Below, piece after piece: positions 1 through 7,510 of a DNA stretch of 17,560 nucleotides. The first letter of the stretch is position 1. Each line of letters starts with the position of its first letter. The stretch comes from an uncultured Oscillospiraceae bacterium. GTDB lineage: Bacteria > Bacillota > Clostridia > Oscillospirales > Acutalibacteraceae. A program made the position numbers and the translations under genes. The stretch is from assembly GCA_900550095.1 (NCBI GenBank), contig URRG01000009.1, positions 1 through 17,560 of the forward strand. The letters run 5' to 3'. The notes beneath the pieces are model-generated. The model worked only from the letters and a program-made list of their open reading frames with translations. It was not told the origin of the DNA and made no database searches.

Positions 1-1700
1 GGCGGATCGAAAAAATATATCAGCTCAACCGGGAAGAAATGGTGCTTGTGATCCGCACGTACACGGATCATCTGAAGCTCCTGCTTTCCGCCCGGGCCAA
101 CAGCGCCCGGATCCATTTCACCCGGTTCATGCCGGAAAATCCCAAACAGCCTCCCATGCTGTGCATGCTGATGCGCAAGCGACTGCAGAGTGCCCGGCTG
201 GTGCGCCTGGAGCAGCAAGGGCTGGAACGCGTCTTATGTTTGGTGTTCGACGCAGTAAACGAGCTGGGAGACCATGTGGAGCTGCGGCTGTATATGGAGG
301 TGATGGGCCGCTACAGCAATATCATTTTTGTGGATGAAAAAGGAAGAATCATCGACGCCCTGAAGCGGGTGGATGCGGAAATGACCTCAGAACGGTTGGT
401 GCTGCCGGGGCTTTCCTATGAGCTGCCGCCTCCGCAGGACAAGCTCTGTCTTCCGGAATCCACCCTGGAGGAGGCTGTTGAACGTGTCTGTTCCGCGAAA
501 GAGGGGACGGAGCTTTCAAAGGCCATACTCAATTCCCTGCAGGGCGTTTCCCCTATCGTGTGCCGGGAGCTGGCCTATAAAACGGGCAGGGGAGCGGAAC
601 TCAGGGTGGGAGAGATGGCTGAAGAGCAGCGGCAGAGGTTCCGGTTTTTTCTGGGGCGGCTGCAGGAGCAGATGTGCGAAATTTCCGGCGAACCCTATAT
701 GGCGGTGAATCTTTCCGGCAGGCCGGTGGATTTTACCTATTTTAATGTGGAACAATACGGCACCGGTGCAGTAGTTGTAAAGCAGGAGAGTTTTTCCGTC
801 CTGCTGGACGCCTTTTATGACGAAAGGGACCGACAGGAGCGCATGCGGGTGCGGTCTCAGGATCTGCTGCGGCTGCTTTCCAACGCTTCGGAACGCCTGA
901 GCAATAAGATCAATAAACAGAAAGCGGAGCTTTCCGCCTGCGCCAGGCGGGATGAACTGAAGACCTACGGGGAGCTTCTCAGCGCCAATCTGTACCGGCT
1001 GGAAAAAGGGGCGCCTTTTGCAGATCTGGAAAATTACTGGGAGGAAGGGATGCCTCTGGTGCATGTTCCCATGGATCCACTGCTGACGCCCTCTGAAAAC
1101 GCCCAGAAGTATTTCAAGGAATACAGGAAGGCCAAAACCGCCGAAGAAAAGCTGACGGAGCAGATCGCGCAGGCCGCCCAAGAACTTGAATATATCGATA
1201 CGGTCTTCGATGAACTGAGCCGGGCGGAGACGGAGCGGGATCTTTCGGAGATCCGGCAGGAGCTGGTAGAAGAAGGCTACGTGCGCCGGGCCAGAGGAAA
1301 ACAGCGGCCCCAGGCCGCTGCAGCTCCTCTGCGGTTTGTTTCCAGCGAGGGCTTTCGGATCCTAGTGGGCCGCAATAACCGCCAGAACGATAAGCTCACC
1401 CTGAAAACAGCCAATAACAGGGACTATTGGTTCCATACAAAGAATATTCCCGGTTCCCATACAATTCTTGTGACGGAAGGGCGGGAGCCTGGGGAAGTAT
1501 CTCTTCGGGAGGCAGCCATGCTGGCGGCATGGCACAGCCGGGGGAGGGATTCCTCCCAGGTGCCGGTGGATTATACCCAGGTGCGCCATGTGAGCAAGCC
1601 TTCCGGGGCCAAGCCCGGTATGGTGATCTATGTGGACTACAATACGGTGTATGTTACGCCGGAGGAAACGCTGGTTTCCCGGCTGGAAGAAAAGGAATGA
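1..1700 (+). CDS. rqcH: RqcH / NFACT-family ribosome quality control protein (5' end missing)
   Basis: Partial gene. The open frame runs back to the window edge (first full codon at base 3), and the residues before the first internal ATG (base 39), RIEKIYQLNREE, match the conserved NFACT N-terminus, so the true start lies about 22 codons upstream. In Bacillus, RqcH binds stalled 50S subunits and recruits tRNA-Ala to add alanine tails that mark the stuck peptide for degradation; older names call the family fibronectin-binding protein A. The NFACT-N domain comes first, then a charged coiled-coil middle (about 270-420 counted from base 39), then the NFACT-R domain with DYWFHTKNIPGSH and VDYTQVRHVSKP. 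By my alignment from memory, the D97-R98 pair of B. subtilis RqcH is Glu-Arg here (bases 225-230). Family identity is very likely; activity is inferred. Confidence 0.93.
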   Translation, partial: RIEKIYQLNREEMVLVIRTYTDHLKLLLSARANSARIHFTRFMPENPKQPPMLCMLMRKRLQSARLVRLEQQGLERVLCLVFDAVNELGDHVELRLYMEVMGRYSNIIFVDEKGRIIDALKRVDAEMTSERLVLPGLSYELPPPQDKLCLPESTLEEAVERVCSAKEGTELSKAILNSLQGVSPIVCRELAYKTGRGAELRVGEMAEEQRQRFRFFLGRLQEQMCEISGEPYMAVNLSGRPVDFTYFNVEQYGTGAVVVKQESFSVLLDAFYDERDRQERMRVRSQDLLRLLSNASERLSNKINKQKAELSACARRDELKTYGELLSANLYRLEKGAPFADLENYWEEGMPLVHVPMDPLLTPSENAQKYFKEYRKAKTAEEKLTEQIAQAAQELEYIDTVFDELSRAETERDLSEIRQELVEEGYVRRARGKQRPQAAAAPLRFVSSEGFRILVGRNNRQNDKLTLKTANNRDYWFHTKNIPGSHTILVTEGREPGEVSLREAAMLAAWHSRGRDSSQVPVDYTQVRHVSKPSGAKPGMVIYVDYNTVYVTPEETLVSRLEEKE

Positions 1701-1706
1701 AGCGAA

Positions 1707-1734
1707 GCCGCTGTTTGGTTTCAGCGGCGGTTTT
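1707..1734 (+). terminator. Probable weak intrinsic terminator after rqcH
   Basis: A seven-bp GC-rich stem (GCCGCTG at 1707-1713, CAGCGGC at 1722-1728) with an 8-base loop starts seven bases after the rqcH stop and is followed by GGTTTT. The T tract is short, so some read-through into glgB is likely. Confidence 0.45.
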
Positions 1735-1800
1735 GGAAAGATCCTCCGGCCTGCGGCTGAAAAGGCAAGCGTATGTTTTGAGGGGAAGGGGCGAAAAAGC

Positions 1801-3630
1801 ATGGAACGGAATAGACTGAAGGAATATGAAAACGGGAAGGCTTTTGACGCATATCTCTACTATGGAGCTCATCTGTTGGAGGATGGGGAGGGTTACCGGT
1901 TCTGCGTATATGCCCCCAGGGCCAGGAGAGTGGAGCTCATCGGGGAGTTCAACGGCTGGCAGGGGCAGCCCATGGAGTATGAAATGGGGAACTGGAACGC
2001 TGTTTCCCGGGACGCTCTGCCCGGAATGCTGTATAAATTCCGGATTTATCAGCAGGACGGCAGGGTGCTGGATAAGGCGGATCCATTTGCTTTCAGCACG
2101 GAAGTACGTCCGGGCACGGCCTCAAGGCTGACGGAGACTCTCTCGTATCCTTTCCGGGATGAGGAGTGGATGGCCTCTCGGGATAAGGGATACAACAGGC
2201 CGGTTTCTATTTATGAGGTGCACGCGGGTTCGTGGAAGCGCTGCGGGGATGGCAGCTGGCTCACCTATGGGGAACTTGCTGAGGAGCTTCTTCCCTATCT
2301 TCTTGAAAATCATTTTACGCATGTGGAGTTCCTGCCTCTGAGCGAGCATCCCTTCGACGGTTCCTGGGGCTACCAGACCAGCGGCTTTTTCAGCCCCACA
2401 TCCCGCTATGGGACTCCTGAAGAACTGGCGGGGCTGGTGGATCTGTTTCACCGGAACGGTATCGGAGTGATTTTTGATTTTGTTCCCACTCACTTTACGG
2501 TGGACGATTTTGCTCTCAGCCGGTATGACGGTATGGCTCTTTATGAATATGCCCAACCGGAAATCGGCTACAGCCAATGGGGCTCCTGCAATTTTGACTA
2601 CTATAAGGGTGTGGTGAAAAGCTTTCTCCAATCCGCCGCAGATTATTGGCTCACTGTTTTTCATGGGGACGGCCTGCGTATGGATGCGATCAGCCACGCT
2701 ATCTACTGGCAGGGGCAGGAAAACCGGGGAATTAACGTGGGTGGAGTGGAGTTCCTGCGGGGAATGAACAAAGGGCTTCACGAAAGGCATCCAAGCGCAG
2801 TATTGATTGCAGAGGATTCCAGCAATTATCTGAAGGTGACGGCCCCTGTGGAATATGAGGGCCTGGGTTTCGATTACAAATGGGATATGGGCTGGATGAA
2901 CGATACGCTCTGCTTTTTGGAGCTCCCCTTTGGGGCGAGAAGCTCAGCGGGCGGAAGCCTGAAATTCTCTATGGCTTATTTTCAAAACGAGCTGTATCTT
3001 TTGCCTTTGTCCCACGATGAAAATGTCCATGGGAAAAAGACGATTCTGGATAAAATACAGGGAACCTATGAGCAGAAATTTTCTCAGGCAAGGTCATTGT
3101 ATACATATATGTTTTGCCACCCCGGGAAAAAGTTGAATTTTATGGGGAATGAGCTTGGCCACTTCCGGGAATGGGACGAAAACAGGGAGCTGGATTGGGA
3201 ACTTACGGCTTATCCTATCCACGACAGCTTCCGGAGATATTTCCGGGAGCTGGGAAATCTTTACCGGAGCCACCCTGCCCTATATGAAAACGAATATGAT
3301 CTTTCGAGCTTCAGCTGGGTGGAGGTCCCCGCCTATGATTCCTGCCTTCTGGCTTTTACACGCCGTTCTCAGGAAGAAGAGCTTTTGATCCTGATCAATT
3401 TTTCTTCCAGAGGCTACCCGGGTCTTCTGGTTCCCTGCGGCGAGGGAGAATTTACAGAGCTTATCAACAGCGACGCTTATACATGGGGCGGTTCTGGTAT
3501 GATCAATGAGAAGCCTCTGCGGGCGAAGAAAAGGGGGAAGGGTGAAACGGCATCCATCCGCCTGCAGCTGGCGCCGTTCGCTTCTGCCGTTTTTTTGCGC
3601 AAACGGCGTGATTTCGGGAAAGGGAAGTAA
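1801..3630 (+). CDS. glgB: 1,4-alpha-glucan branching enzyme (GH13)
   Basis: Makes the alpha-1,6 branches of glycogen by moving an alpha-1,4 segment; cytoplasmic. 609 residues, slightly short for the family because the extra N1 domain is absent. A CBM48-type beta domain (about 25-105, with VELIGEFNGW) precedes the GH13 barrel. Barrel motifs: SIYEVHAGSW (136-145), DFVPTHF, GDGLRMDAIS with nucleophile Asp295, IAEDSS with acid/base Glu338, and LSHDENVHGK with Asp406. All three catalytic carboxylates are present. The ATG at 1801 is chosen because GAGGGGAAGGGG precedes it and the start residues fit; the frame is open back to 1630 but that part overlaps rqcH and is not family-like. No other glycogen genes are adjacent. 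The next gene begins one base after its stop, so the two are probably co-transcribed. Confidence 0.93.
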   Translation: MERNRLKEYENGKAFDAYLYYGAHLLEDGEGYRFCVYAPRARRVELIGEFNGWQGQPMEYEMGNWNAVSRDALPGMLYKFRIYQQDGRVLDKADPFAFSTEVRPGTASRLTETLSYPFRDEEWMASRDKGYNRPVSIYEVHAGSWKRCGDGSWLTYGELAEELLPYLLENHFTHVEFLPLSEHPFDGSWGYQTSGFFSPTSRYGTPEELAGLVDLFHRNGIGVIFDFVPTHFTVDDFALSRYDGMALYEYAQPEIGYSQWGSCNFDYYKGVVKSFLQSAADYWLTVFHGDGLRMDAISHAIYWQGQENRGINVGGVEFLRGMNKGLHERHPSAVLIAEDSSNYLKVTAPVEYEGLGFDYKWDMGWMNDTLCFLELPFGARSSAGGSLKFSMAYFQNELYLLPLSHDENVHGKKTILDKIQGTYEQKFSQARSLYTYMFCHPGKKLNFMGNELGHFREWDENRELDWELTAYPIHDSFRRYFRELGNLYRSHPALYENEYDLSSFSWVEVPAYDSCLLAFTRRSQEEELLILINFSSRGYPGLLVPCGEGEFTELINSDAYTWGGSGMINEKPLRAKKRGKGETASIRLQLAPFASAVFLRKRRDFGKGK

Positions 3631-3631
3631 A

Positions 3632-4432
3632 ATGAAAGAGATCGAAGCTAACAAAAGAGCTTGGGCCCAGCTTTCCCGGGAGCATTATGAGACCTTCAAA
3701 AAAGCCTATGAAGCCGGAGAATATGCGCTTAACGCGTATATTCTGGAGGAAGTGGGAGACCTGAGAGGGAAAAAGCTTCTCCATTTGCAGTGCAATACAG
3801 GGGCGGATTCCATTGCTCTCAGCCGGATGGGCGCCCAGGTTCTGGGTGTGGACCTGGTGCCGGAGAATATTTTCTATGCCAGGAAGCTGGCAAAAGAACT
3901 CGATGCTTCCAATGTGCAGTTTCTGGAATCGGATATCATGGAGCTTTCCGAAAAGCTTCATGAAACCTACGATGTTGTGTTTACTTCAGAAGGCGTCCTG
4001 GGCTGGCTTCCGGATCTGGGGGTATGGGCCCGGACGATCCGCAAATTGCTCAGAGAGACAGGGTATCTTTATGTATTCGATTCCCACCCGTTTTTCCTCT
4101 CCTTTGACGAAGCGAAGCTGAGCCGGGAGGAATATGAGATCCGCTACCCTTATTTTGGGAGAGAACCCGATGAGGACGATTGCATCGGAGGCTATGCGTC
4201 TGAAGTGAAGCAGGGGGAAAAATCCTATTTTTGGATGCATCCCGTTTCAGAAATCCTGAATTCTCTGATTGGTGCAGGTCTCCATATAGAGTTTTTTCAC
4301 GAGTTTCCCGAGAATTTTTACGACTCGGGCGGAATGGAGCTGTTGAAGGAAAAGAGACTGTATGCGTACCTCTATAACAGGGAGAAATATCCGGTTTCCT
4401 TCAGCTTGAAAGCCAGCGTTTACAGGCCCTGA
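3632..4432 (+). CDS. Class I SAM-dependent methyltransferase, HLQC-type motif I
   Basis: 266 residues, cytoplasmic, substrate unknown. The SAM-binding loop is KLLHLQCNTGADS (about 48-60) rather than the usual LDLGCGTG. This HLQC variant is a recognisable subgroup of small-molecule methyltransferases in bacteria. LGVDLVPENI (motif II, acidic residue Asp74) and ETYDVVFTSEGVLGWL (motif IV area) follow with normal spacing. The start at 3632 lies one base after the glgB stop, with GGGAAAGGGA inside the end of glgB as ribosome site. The open frame upstream to 3506 overlaps glgB and is rejected. Coupling with glgB implies co-expression but does not show a role in glycogen metabolism. The fold is certain; the target cannot be named. 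Confidence 0.85.
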   Translation: MKEIEANKRAWAQLSREHYETFKKAYEAGEYALNAYILEEVGDLRGKKLLHLQCNTGADSIALSRMGAQVLGVDLVPENIFYARKLAKELDASNVQFLESDIMELSEKLHETYDVVFTSEGVLGWLPDLGVWARTIRKLLRETGYLYVFDSHPFFLSFDEAKLSREEYEIRYPYFGREPDEDDCIGGYASEVKQGEKSYFWMHPVSEILNSLIGAGLHIEFFHEFPENFYDSGGMELLKEKRLYAYLYNREKYPVSFSLKASVYRP

Positions 4433-4467
4433 GAAGCTGGTTGGAATTTCCGGCTTCCGGGGCTTTT
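4433..4467 (+). terminator. Hairpin directly after the methyltransferase stop, possible terminator
   Basis: An eight-bp stem (GAAGCTGG at 4433-4440 with CCGGCTTC at 4450-4457, one G-U pair) has a 9-base loop, with outer GCCC/GGGC arms that can extend it. The tail is only GGGGCTTTT, so termination would be partial. Confidence 0.4.
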
Positions 4468-4510
4468 GGAGGGGAAGAACGGAAAAACAGAAAAGATATG
4501 GAGGAATTAC

Positions 4511-5098
4511 ATGAGCTACAAAGAAGAATTTGTATCGATCTACAAAGAAAAAATCCATAGAGAAGGCTCTGCCCGCCTTCTGGAATGGCTGGAAAAGACG
4601 GATTTCTTCGACGCTCCCGCCAGCACGAAATTCCATTGCGCCTGCAAGGGCGGCCTTGTGCAGCACAGCGTGAACGTGTATCGCGTTCTTATGGAAAAGC
4701 ATTTTGACCCGGAGACGGACAACGAAGAGACCTTTGCTCTCTGCGCTCTTCTGCACGACATTTGCAAAGCGCAGTTCTATAAGGAATCCACTCGGAATGT
4801 GAAGAACGACGAGACGGGCCGGTGGGAGAAGGTCCCCTTTTATCAGGTGGAAGACAGCTTTCCCTATGGCCATGGGGAAAAATCGGTTTTCCTCATCGAG
4901 CGTTTTCTGCGGCTGAAGACCAGCGAGGCCATGGCCATCCGCTGGCACATGGGGGGCTTCGACGATTCTGTCCGAGGCGGAAGCTTTGCTTTGACGCTGG
5001 CTTTTGAGAAGTATCCCCTTGCGGTGAAGCTCCATCTGGCGGATTTGGAAAGCACCTATCTGCGGGAGAGGGGCACCTCGGCGGTTCCGCACAAATGA
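4511..5098 (+). CDS. HD-domain phosphohydrolase-like protein
   Basis: 195 residues, soluble. It carries the metal-binding pattern of the HD superfamily: His52 (LVQHS), His82-Asp83 (LLHDICK), a second histidine set at His121 (GHGEKS) and His146 (RWHMGG), and Asp178 (HLADLES). The full set suggests a binuclear-metal hydrolase acting on a nucleotide or other phosphoester; the substrate is not readable from sequence. The region resembles the HD part of YhaM-type proteins, but no OB-fold nuclease domain is present. The ATG at 4511 has GGAGG six bases upstream and is preferred over a TTG at 4466. The gene lies between a methyltransferase and a TraX-like gene, and no functional link is obvious. Confidence 0.82.
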   Translation: MSYKEEFVSIYKEKIHREGSARLLEWLEKTDFFDAPASTKFHCACKGGLVQHSVNVYRVLMEKHFDPETDNEETFALCALLHDICKAQFYKESTRNVKNDETGRWEKVPFYQVEDSFPYGHGEKSVFLIERFLRLKTSEAMAIRWHMGGFDDSVRGGSFALTLAFEKYPLAVKLHLADLESTYLRERGTSAVPHK

Positions 5099-5102
5099 GG
5101 GG

Positions 5103-5158
5103 CTGTCCGGCGGGGGACTTCCGCGGCGCTTTCAAAAAAAGGGCGCTGTGCCGGCCAG
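5103..5158 (+). other. Nested stem-loop ahead of the traX-like gene
   Basis: CTGTCCGGC (5103-5111) pairs with GCCGGCCAG (5150-5158) at 8 of 9 positions. Inside it, GCGC at 5126-5129 pairs with GCGC at 5143-5146 around an A-rich loop. No T tract follows, so it is not a standard terminator. It lies between the HD gene stop and the ribosome site of the next gene, so it could slow processing or affect translation. Confidence 0.4.
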
Positions 5159-5198
5159 AGGAGCGCTTTGCAGCCTGCCGAAAGGATGGGATAGCAAA

Positions 5199-5849
5199 AT
5201 GACAGCCTTTGGCTTGAAACTTTTGGCGCTCTTCACCATGACGGCGGATCATATCGGCGCTGTGCTGTTCCCTCAGGAGCAATGGATACGTATAATAGGG
5301 CGGATGAGCTTTCCTATTTACTGCTTCCTTCTGTCTGAAGGGCTTCTGCATACCCGCAGTGCTATGAAATATGCGCTGCGGCTTGGTGTGTTTTCTCTTA
5401 TTTCCGAACCGGCCTATGATCTTGCTTTCTCCCATACGCTGTGGGATCCTTCCAGACAAAATGTGTTTTTTACACTGCTTTTAGGGCTTCTGGCGGGGGA
5501 GCTCCTCCTAAAAAAGGGTGGGGAGCACCCGGCGCTTTCTACTATGCCGGCTATTCTCTGTGCGGTATTGGCTGAGGCATTGCATGCAGATTACGGAGCT
5601 ATGGGCGTTTGTTTTATCCTCTGCTTTGCGCTTATCAGCAAAAGAGCCGCCGCCTGTGCAGCCTTTGCTCTTATGAATACGGCAGATTCCCTAATGGGGG
5701 GCGGTGTTCAACTCTATGCGCCTGTAGCAGTGATTCCAATCCTTTTATACAATGGCAAAAAGGGCAGGAGTTTTCCAAAATATGCGTTTTATGCATTTTA
5801 TCCAATTCATCTGTTTCTTCTTTCCATACTTTTTCACTTTATCAGGTAA
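5199..5849 (+). CDS. TraX-family integral membrane protein
   Basis: 216 residues, mostly hydrophobic, with about six to seven membrane helices. It matches the TraX family (named after the F-plasmid protein that N-acetylates pilin) by its start (GLKLLALFTMTADHIG, with Asp17-His18), RIIGRMSFPIYCFLLSEG, a QNVFFTLLLGLL segment, ADYGAMGV and the C-terminal YPIHL. Chromosomal copies are common in Clostridia without any pilus or conjugation genes, as here, and their acyl acceptor is unknown. The ATG at 5199 is supported by AAAGGATGGG upstream and by the conserved N-terminus; the longer frame from 5148 overlaps the hairpin region. No conjugation genes are seen nearby, so calling this a transfer gene would be wrong. 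Confidence 0.85.
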   Translation: MTAFGLKLLALFTMTADHIGAVLFPQEQWIRIIGRMSFPIYCFLLSEGLLHTRSAMKYALRLGVFSLISEPAYDLAFSHTLWDPSRQNVFFTLLLGLLAGELLLKKGGEHPALSTMPAILCAVLAEALHADYGAMGVCFILCFALISKRAAACAAFALMNTADSLMGGGVQLYAPVAVIPILLYNGKKGRSFPKYAFYAFYPIHLFLLSILFHFIR

Positions 5850-5866
5850 AAACAAAATAGAATTGG

Positions 5867-5896
5867 TTGCGGCTATCAGCCGGTTCGTGGTATACT
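5867..5896 (+). promoter_or_regulatory. glyA promoter with embedded palindrome
   Basis: TTGCGG (5867-5872), 18-base spacer, TATACT (5891-5896), with an extended -10 (TGG before TATACT). A perfect inverted repeat, CGGCT-ATC-AGCCG (5870-5882), overlaps the -35 box and spacer and could be an operator. The transcript would begin near 5903, giving a leader of about 105 bases. Confidence 0.6.
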
Positions 5897-6008
5897 TATT
5901 GCATCATGGCTGTGGAGACGTAATGTGTCACCCAGCTGATTCTTATAGAAGTCGTAGGCCTGTGTCACAGCGGTGAACCGTATCCTAACTATGAAAGGGA
6001 ATGAAAAC

Positions 6009-7262
6009 ATGTATAGTGATTTGATGGATTCAATCGGTTTCGTAAAAAATGTAGATCCGGAAGTGGGCGCAGCAATGGCGGACGAGCTTTCCCGCCAGCA
6101 GAGAAATCTGGAGCTGATCGCCTCTGAGAATATCGTTTCCCCCGCGGTCATGGCAGCTATGGGGAGCATTCTCACCAATAAATATGCAGAGGGTTACCCG
6201 GGCAAGCGCTACTACGGCGGCTGCCAGTATGTGGACGTAGTAGAGGAAATCGCCAGAAAGCGAGCCTGCCAGCTCTTTGGCGCGGAGCACGCCAACGTGC
6301 AGCCCCACTCCGGCGCTCAGGCCAATCTGGCTGTGTATTTTGCCCTTTTGAATCCCGGCGATACCGTTATGGGCATGAGTCTTTCTGAGGGCGGACATTT
6401 GACCCATGGCTCACCTGTGAATATGTCCGGTAAATATTATCATTTTGTTCCTTACGGCGTAAGCCCTGAAGATGGTCGTGTGGATTATGAAAAGGTCTAT
6501 GAGCAGGCTATGGAAGTAAAACCGAAACTGATTGTAGCCGGCGCCAGTGCCTATCCCCGCGCTCTGGATTTTAAGAAGTTCCGTGAGATCGCCGATGCCT
6601 GCGGTGCGCTTTTCATGGTGGATATGGCCCATATTGCGGGTCTGGTGGCTTCCGGCGACCATGCAAACCCGGTGGAATACGCAGATGTAGTGACCACTAC
6701 CACGCATAAAACTCTTCGCGGGCCCAGAGGCGGCATGATCCTTTGCAAGGAAGAGTATGCCAAGGCTATCGACAAGGCGATTTTCCCCGGCACCCAGGGA
6801 GGCCCTCTCATGCATGTGATTGCCGGTAAGGCTGTTTGCTTGGGCGAGGCATTGAAGCCGGAGTTCAAGGAATACGGCCACAGGGTTGCTTCGAATGCCC
6901 AGGCTTTGGCCAAAGGGCTTCTTGACCGCAATGTGAACCTGGTTTCCGGCGGAACGGACAACCACCTGGTGCTGGTGGATCTGACTGGGCTGGAGCTCAC
7001 CGGCAAGGAACTGGAGCACAGGCTGGACGAGGTGAACATCACCGCGAATAAGAATACGGTTCCTAATGAGCAGAGAAGCCCCTTTGTCACCAGCGGTCTG
7101 CGTCTGGGGACGCCTGCCGTCACCACCCGCGGGTTGGATGAGGCAGATATGGATATTGTAGCGGAGTGCATTGCTCTTGCTGTTCATGATTTCGAGCCCA
7201 ACAGGGAAGCGATCAAGGCCAAGGTGGCAGAAATCTGCGCGCGGCATCCGCTCTATGAATAA
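6009..7262 (+). CDS. glyA: Serine hydroxymethyltransferase
   Basis: Converts serine and tetrahydrofolate to glycine and 5,10-methylene-THF; a PLP enzyme, cytoplasmic, and a main source of one-carbon units. 417 residues, the normal length. Visible motifs are ELIASENIVS, NKYAEGYPGKRYYGG, NVQPHSGAQANLAVY, VDMAHIAGLVASG, and the PLP lysine Lys234 in TTTHKTLRGPRGG, followed by FPGTQGGPLMHVIAGKA. ATG 6009 is chosen because the protein starts MYSDLMDS in family fashion and AAAGGGA lies eight bases upstream. The gene has its own promoter and terminator, so it is probably monocistronic. Nothing is missing. Confidence 0.97.
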   Translation: MYSDLMDSIGFVKNVDPEVGAAMADELSRQQRNLELIASENIVSPAVMAAMGSILTNKYAEGYPGKRYYGGCQYVDVVEEIARKRACQLFGAEHANVQPHSGAQANLAVYFALLNPGDTVMGMSLSEGGHLTHGSPVNMSGKYYHFVPYGVSPEDGRVDYEKVYEQAMEVKPKLIVAGASAYPRALDFKKFREIADACGALFMVDMAHIAGLVASGDHANPVEYADVVTTTTHKTLRGPRGGMILCKEEYAKAIDKAIFPGTQGGPLMHVIAGKAVCLGEALKPEFKEYGHRVASNAQALAKGLLDRNVNLVSGGTDNHLVLVDLTGLELTGKELEHRLDEVNITANKNTVPNEQRSPFVTSGLRLGTPAVTTRGLDEADMDIVAECIALAVHDFEPNREAIKAKVAEICARHPLYE

Positions 7263-7297
7263 CAGCCTGAGGAGCGTTTTCAAACACCCATAAACAC

Positions 7298-7345
7298 AGC
7301 AGATTAAAATCCCGTTCCGTCTTTGGCGGTGCGGGATTTTCTGCT
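7298..7345 (+). terminator. Strong intrinsic terminator after glyA
   Basis: A nine-bp perfect stem, AAAATCCCG (7306-7314) with CGGGATTTT (7332-7340), is extended outward by AGCAG/CTGCT across a 3-base bulge. An inner CCGTC/GGCGG pairing closes a TTT loop. The 3' arm supplies the T run. The A-rich 5' arm would also let it work for leftward transcription. Confidence 0.8.
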
Positions 7346-7357
7346 TTATCAGAGCCG

Positions 7358-7400
7358 GGGGATCGATCCCCTTGCAAATGGGAGAAGGGGCGGGTATACT
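7358..7400 (+). promoter_or_regulatory. rarA promoter with adjoining palindrome
   Basis: TTGCAA (7372-7377), 17-base spacer, TATACT (7395-7400). A perfect 14-bp palindrome, GGGGATCGATCCCC (7358-7371), abuts the -35 box. Its position fits an operator or activator site, but the binding protein is unknown. Confidence 0.6.
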
Positions 7401-7510
7401 GGTACAAGCGGCCTTGGCAGACGAAAGGTTTGCGCATGAGAAACCTGGTTGAGATCGGGATCCGGAACTCCAGGGGCCGGGAAAGTATATGAATGAAGGA
7501 GGAAGACGGT

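Noticed and set aside
1630..1800. N-terminal extension of glgB by 57 residues
   Set aside because: It overlaps the end of rqcH in another frame and passes through the hairpin at 1707-1728. The added residues do not resemble branching enzymes.
4247..5092. 281-residue minus-strand open frame
   Set aside because: It is a shadow of the HD-domain gene and the 3' end of the methyltransferase gene, without a ribosome site or known domains.
5199..5849. TraX-like gene as sign of a conjugative element
   Set aside because: No relaxase, type IV secretion or integrase genes are nearby, and chromosomal TraX-family proteins are common in Clostridia.
5903..6008. Possible THF or ZTP riboswitch before glyA
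   Set aside because: A GGAGAcGTA and a GCGGTGAA resemble pieces of the THF type, but the closing CTCC arm and the conserved internal loops are missing. The ZTP core (GGCGG/CCGCCTGGGC-like parts) is absent.
7436..7492. 18-codon open frame (MRNLVEIGIRNSRGRESI) in the rarA leader
   Set aside because: The ribosome site is weak, there is no run of a regulatory amino acid, and no attenuator hairpin follows. It is kept only as a remark.
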